From assembly GCA_033032865.1 (NCBI GenBank), contig JAWHQI010000148.1:887501-951500 (forward strand): a stretch of 64,000 nt of DNA, written 5' to 3'. Positions within the stretch are counted from its first letter, which is position 1; every line of letters begins with the position of its first letter. The DNA is from Dactylorhiza incarnata (lineage: Eukaryota > Streptophyta > Magnoliopsida > Asparagales > Orchidaceae). Shown here in pieces: positions 63,723 to 64,000 of the stretch. Both the position numbers and the translations under genes were made by a program. The notes beneath the pieces were generated by a model that was not told the DNA's origin, ran no database searches, and saw only the letters and a list, made by a program, of their open reading frames with translations.

Positions 63723-64000
63723 ATGTCATCATGGGGTATTTCGCCTAGCTTTAATGATAAGATGGTTTATTATATAGACCAAATGAATGAGTTGAATGCT
63801 AGGCAGTGTAGGAACATTGTTTGCTTGTTGTGTCGAGGAGAGGGTCATGAATTGAAGGACTGTCCTAGTCTTTTCAAGCCTGACCGCCACTCCTCCACTC
63901 CGGACAACATTGTCCCTATCGCTCATTCTTTACCCATGGAGGCAATTGTGCCCTTTACCCCTGAGCTTGTCTCGTGCACGGACTCCTCACTTCCTGTTTA
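63723..64000 (+). CDS. First ORF of element H, N-terminal part with CCHC knuckle
   Basis: ATG at 63723 (MSSWGISPSFNDKMVYYIDQ), 230 bases after the PBS; open to the window end (92 codons seen). A zinc knuckle of the form C-LL-C-RGEG-H-ELKD-C lies at about residues 38-51, unusually close to the N-terminus and with no capsid domain before it. A hydrophilic Ser/Pro region follows. It may be the start of a gag whose capsid domain comes later or is missing. Not related by eye to the gag of A and B. Confidence 0.7.
   Translation, partial: MSSWGISPSFNDKMVYYIDQMNELNARQCRNIVCLLCRGEGHELKDCPSLFKPDRHSSTPDNIVPIAHSLPMEAIVPFTPELVSCTDSSLPV

Larger units (their letters stand above)
61807..64000 (+). mobile_element. 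Element H: LTR retrotransposon with A-like LTR start, runs off the window
   Basis: 5' LTR 61807-63469, tRNA-Asp PBS with one mismatch, and the start of an ORF at 63723. It differs from A and B inside. It is inserted in the gag of J, 59 bases after element I. The five bases before it are ATGCC. Confidence 0.85.

Noticed and set aside
1..64000. Host protein-coding gene, tRNA or rRNA gene
   Set aside because: Every ORF over about 200 residues is explained by retroelement gag, pol or accessory proteins, and no tRNA or rRNA sequence was recognised apart from primer-binding sites.

Overview
This window is a deep nest of plant LTR retrotransposons. I find no host gene, tRNA, rRNA, CRISPR array or prokaryotic signal. 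The evidence for a seed-plant nuclear genome is consistent: Ty1-copia and Ty3-gypsy gag/pol fragments, LTRs of 1.2-2 kb, primer-binding sites for plant tRNA-Asp and initiator tRNA-Met, 5-bp target duplications and a small CACTA transposon. The species cannot be told from the sequence. Element letters A-N are my own labels.

Layout, left to right: A (1-6078), a non-autonomous gypsy-type element with gag-protease and a 3' LTR, sitting in G (6079-~7420), a minus-strand gypsy gag and LTR fragment. C (~7421-11243) is the 3' half of a diverged relative of A. 11244-12016 is unassigned. F (12017-12331 and 18326-~23470) is a degenerate large gypsy-derived element split by E (12332-18320, both LTRs, 5-bp TSD). 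F ends in a 90-bp tandem array and is followed by a minus-strand integrase fragment (23575-24006). D (24007-28380) is a copia element with pol deleted. N (28381-30356) is a gypsy LTR carrying a 278-bp CACTA element. M (30357-33165, minus) is a gypsy gag-protease-RT fragment. K' (33168-~33780) is a reversed copia LTR fragment. L (~33781-38131, minus) is a copia element with gag fused to a post-pol ORF. K (38617-41218 and 48455-49012) is a copia element split by B (41219-48449), a complete young relative of A. J (49013-51450 and 61748-61806) is a gypsy element whose gag is split by I (51451-61742, a complete copia element) and then by H (61807-64000+), which has an A-like LTR.

A, B and probably C and E are non-autonomous. 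They have LTRs, a tRNA-Asp PBS and a gag-like or novel ORF, but no RT, RNase H or integrase, so they would need proteins from a partner element. B is the best preserved: one open 776-codon gag-protease ORF, matching TSDs and nearly identical LTRs.

The most interesting signals are structural. (1) E carries four consecutive stem-loops with the same 14-nt loop but different, perfectly complementary stems. (2) At least eight LTR families carry CpG-rich inverted-repeat arrays upstream of their TATA boxes, each with its own motif; in element I the same motif also occurs inside the gag ORF and after pol. (3) Several LTR hairpins are kept across families with compensatory changes. (4) E encodes an Asn/Phe-rich low-complexity protein instead of a recognisable gag.
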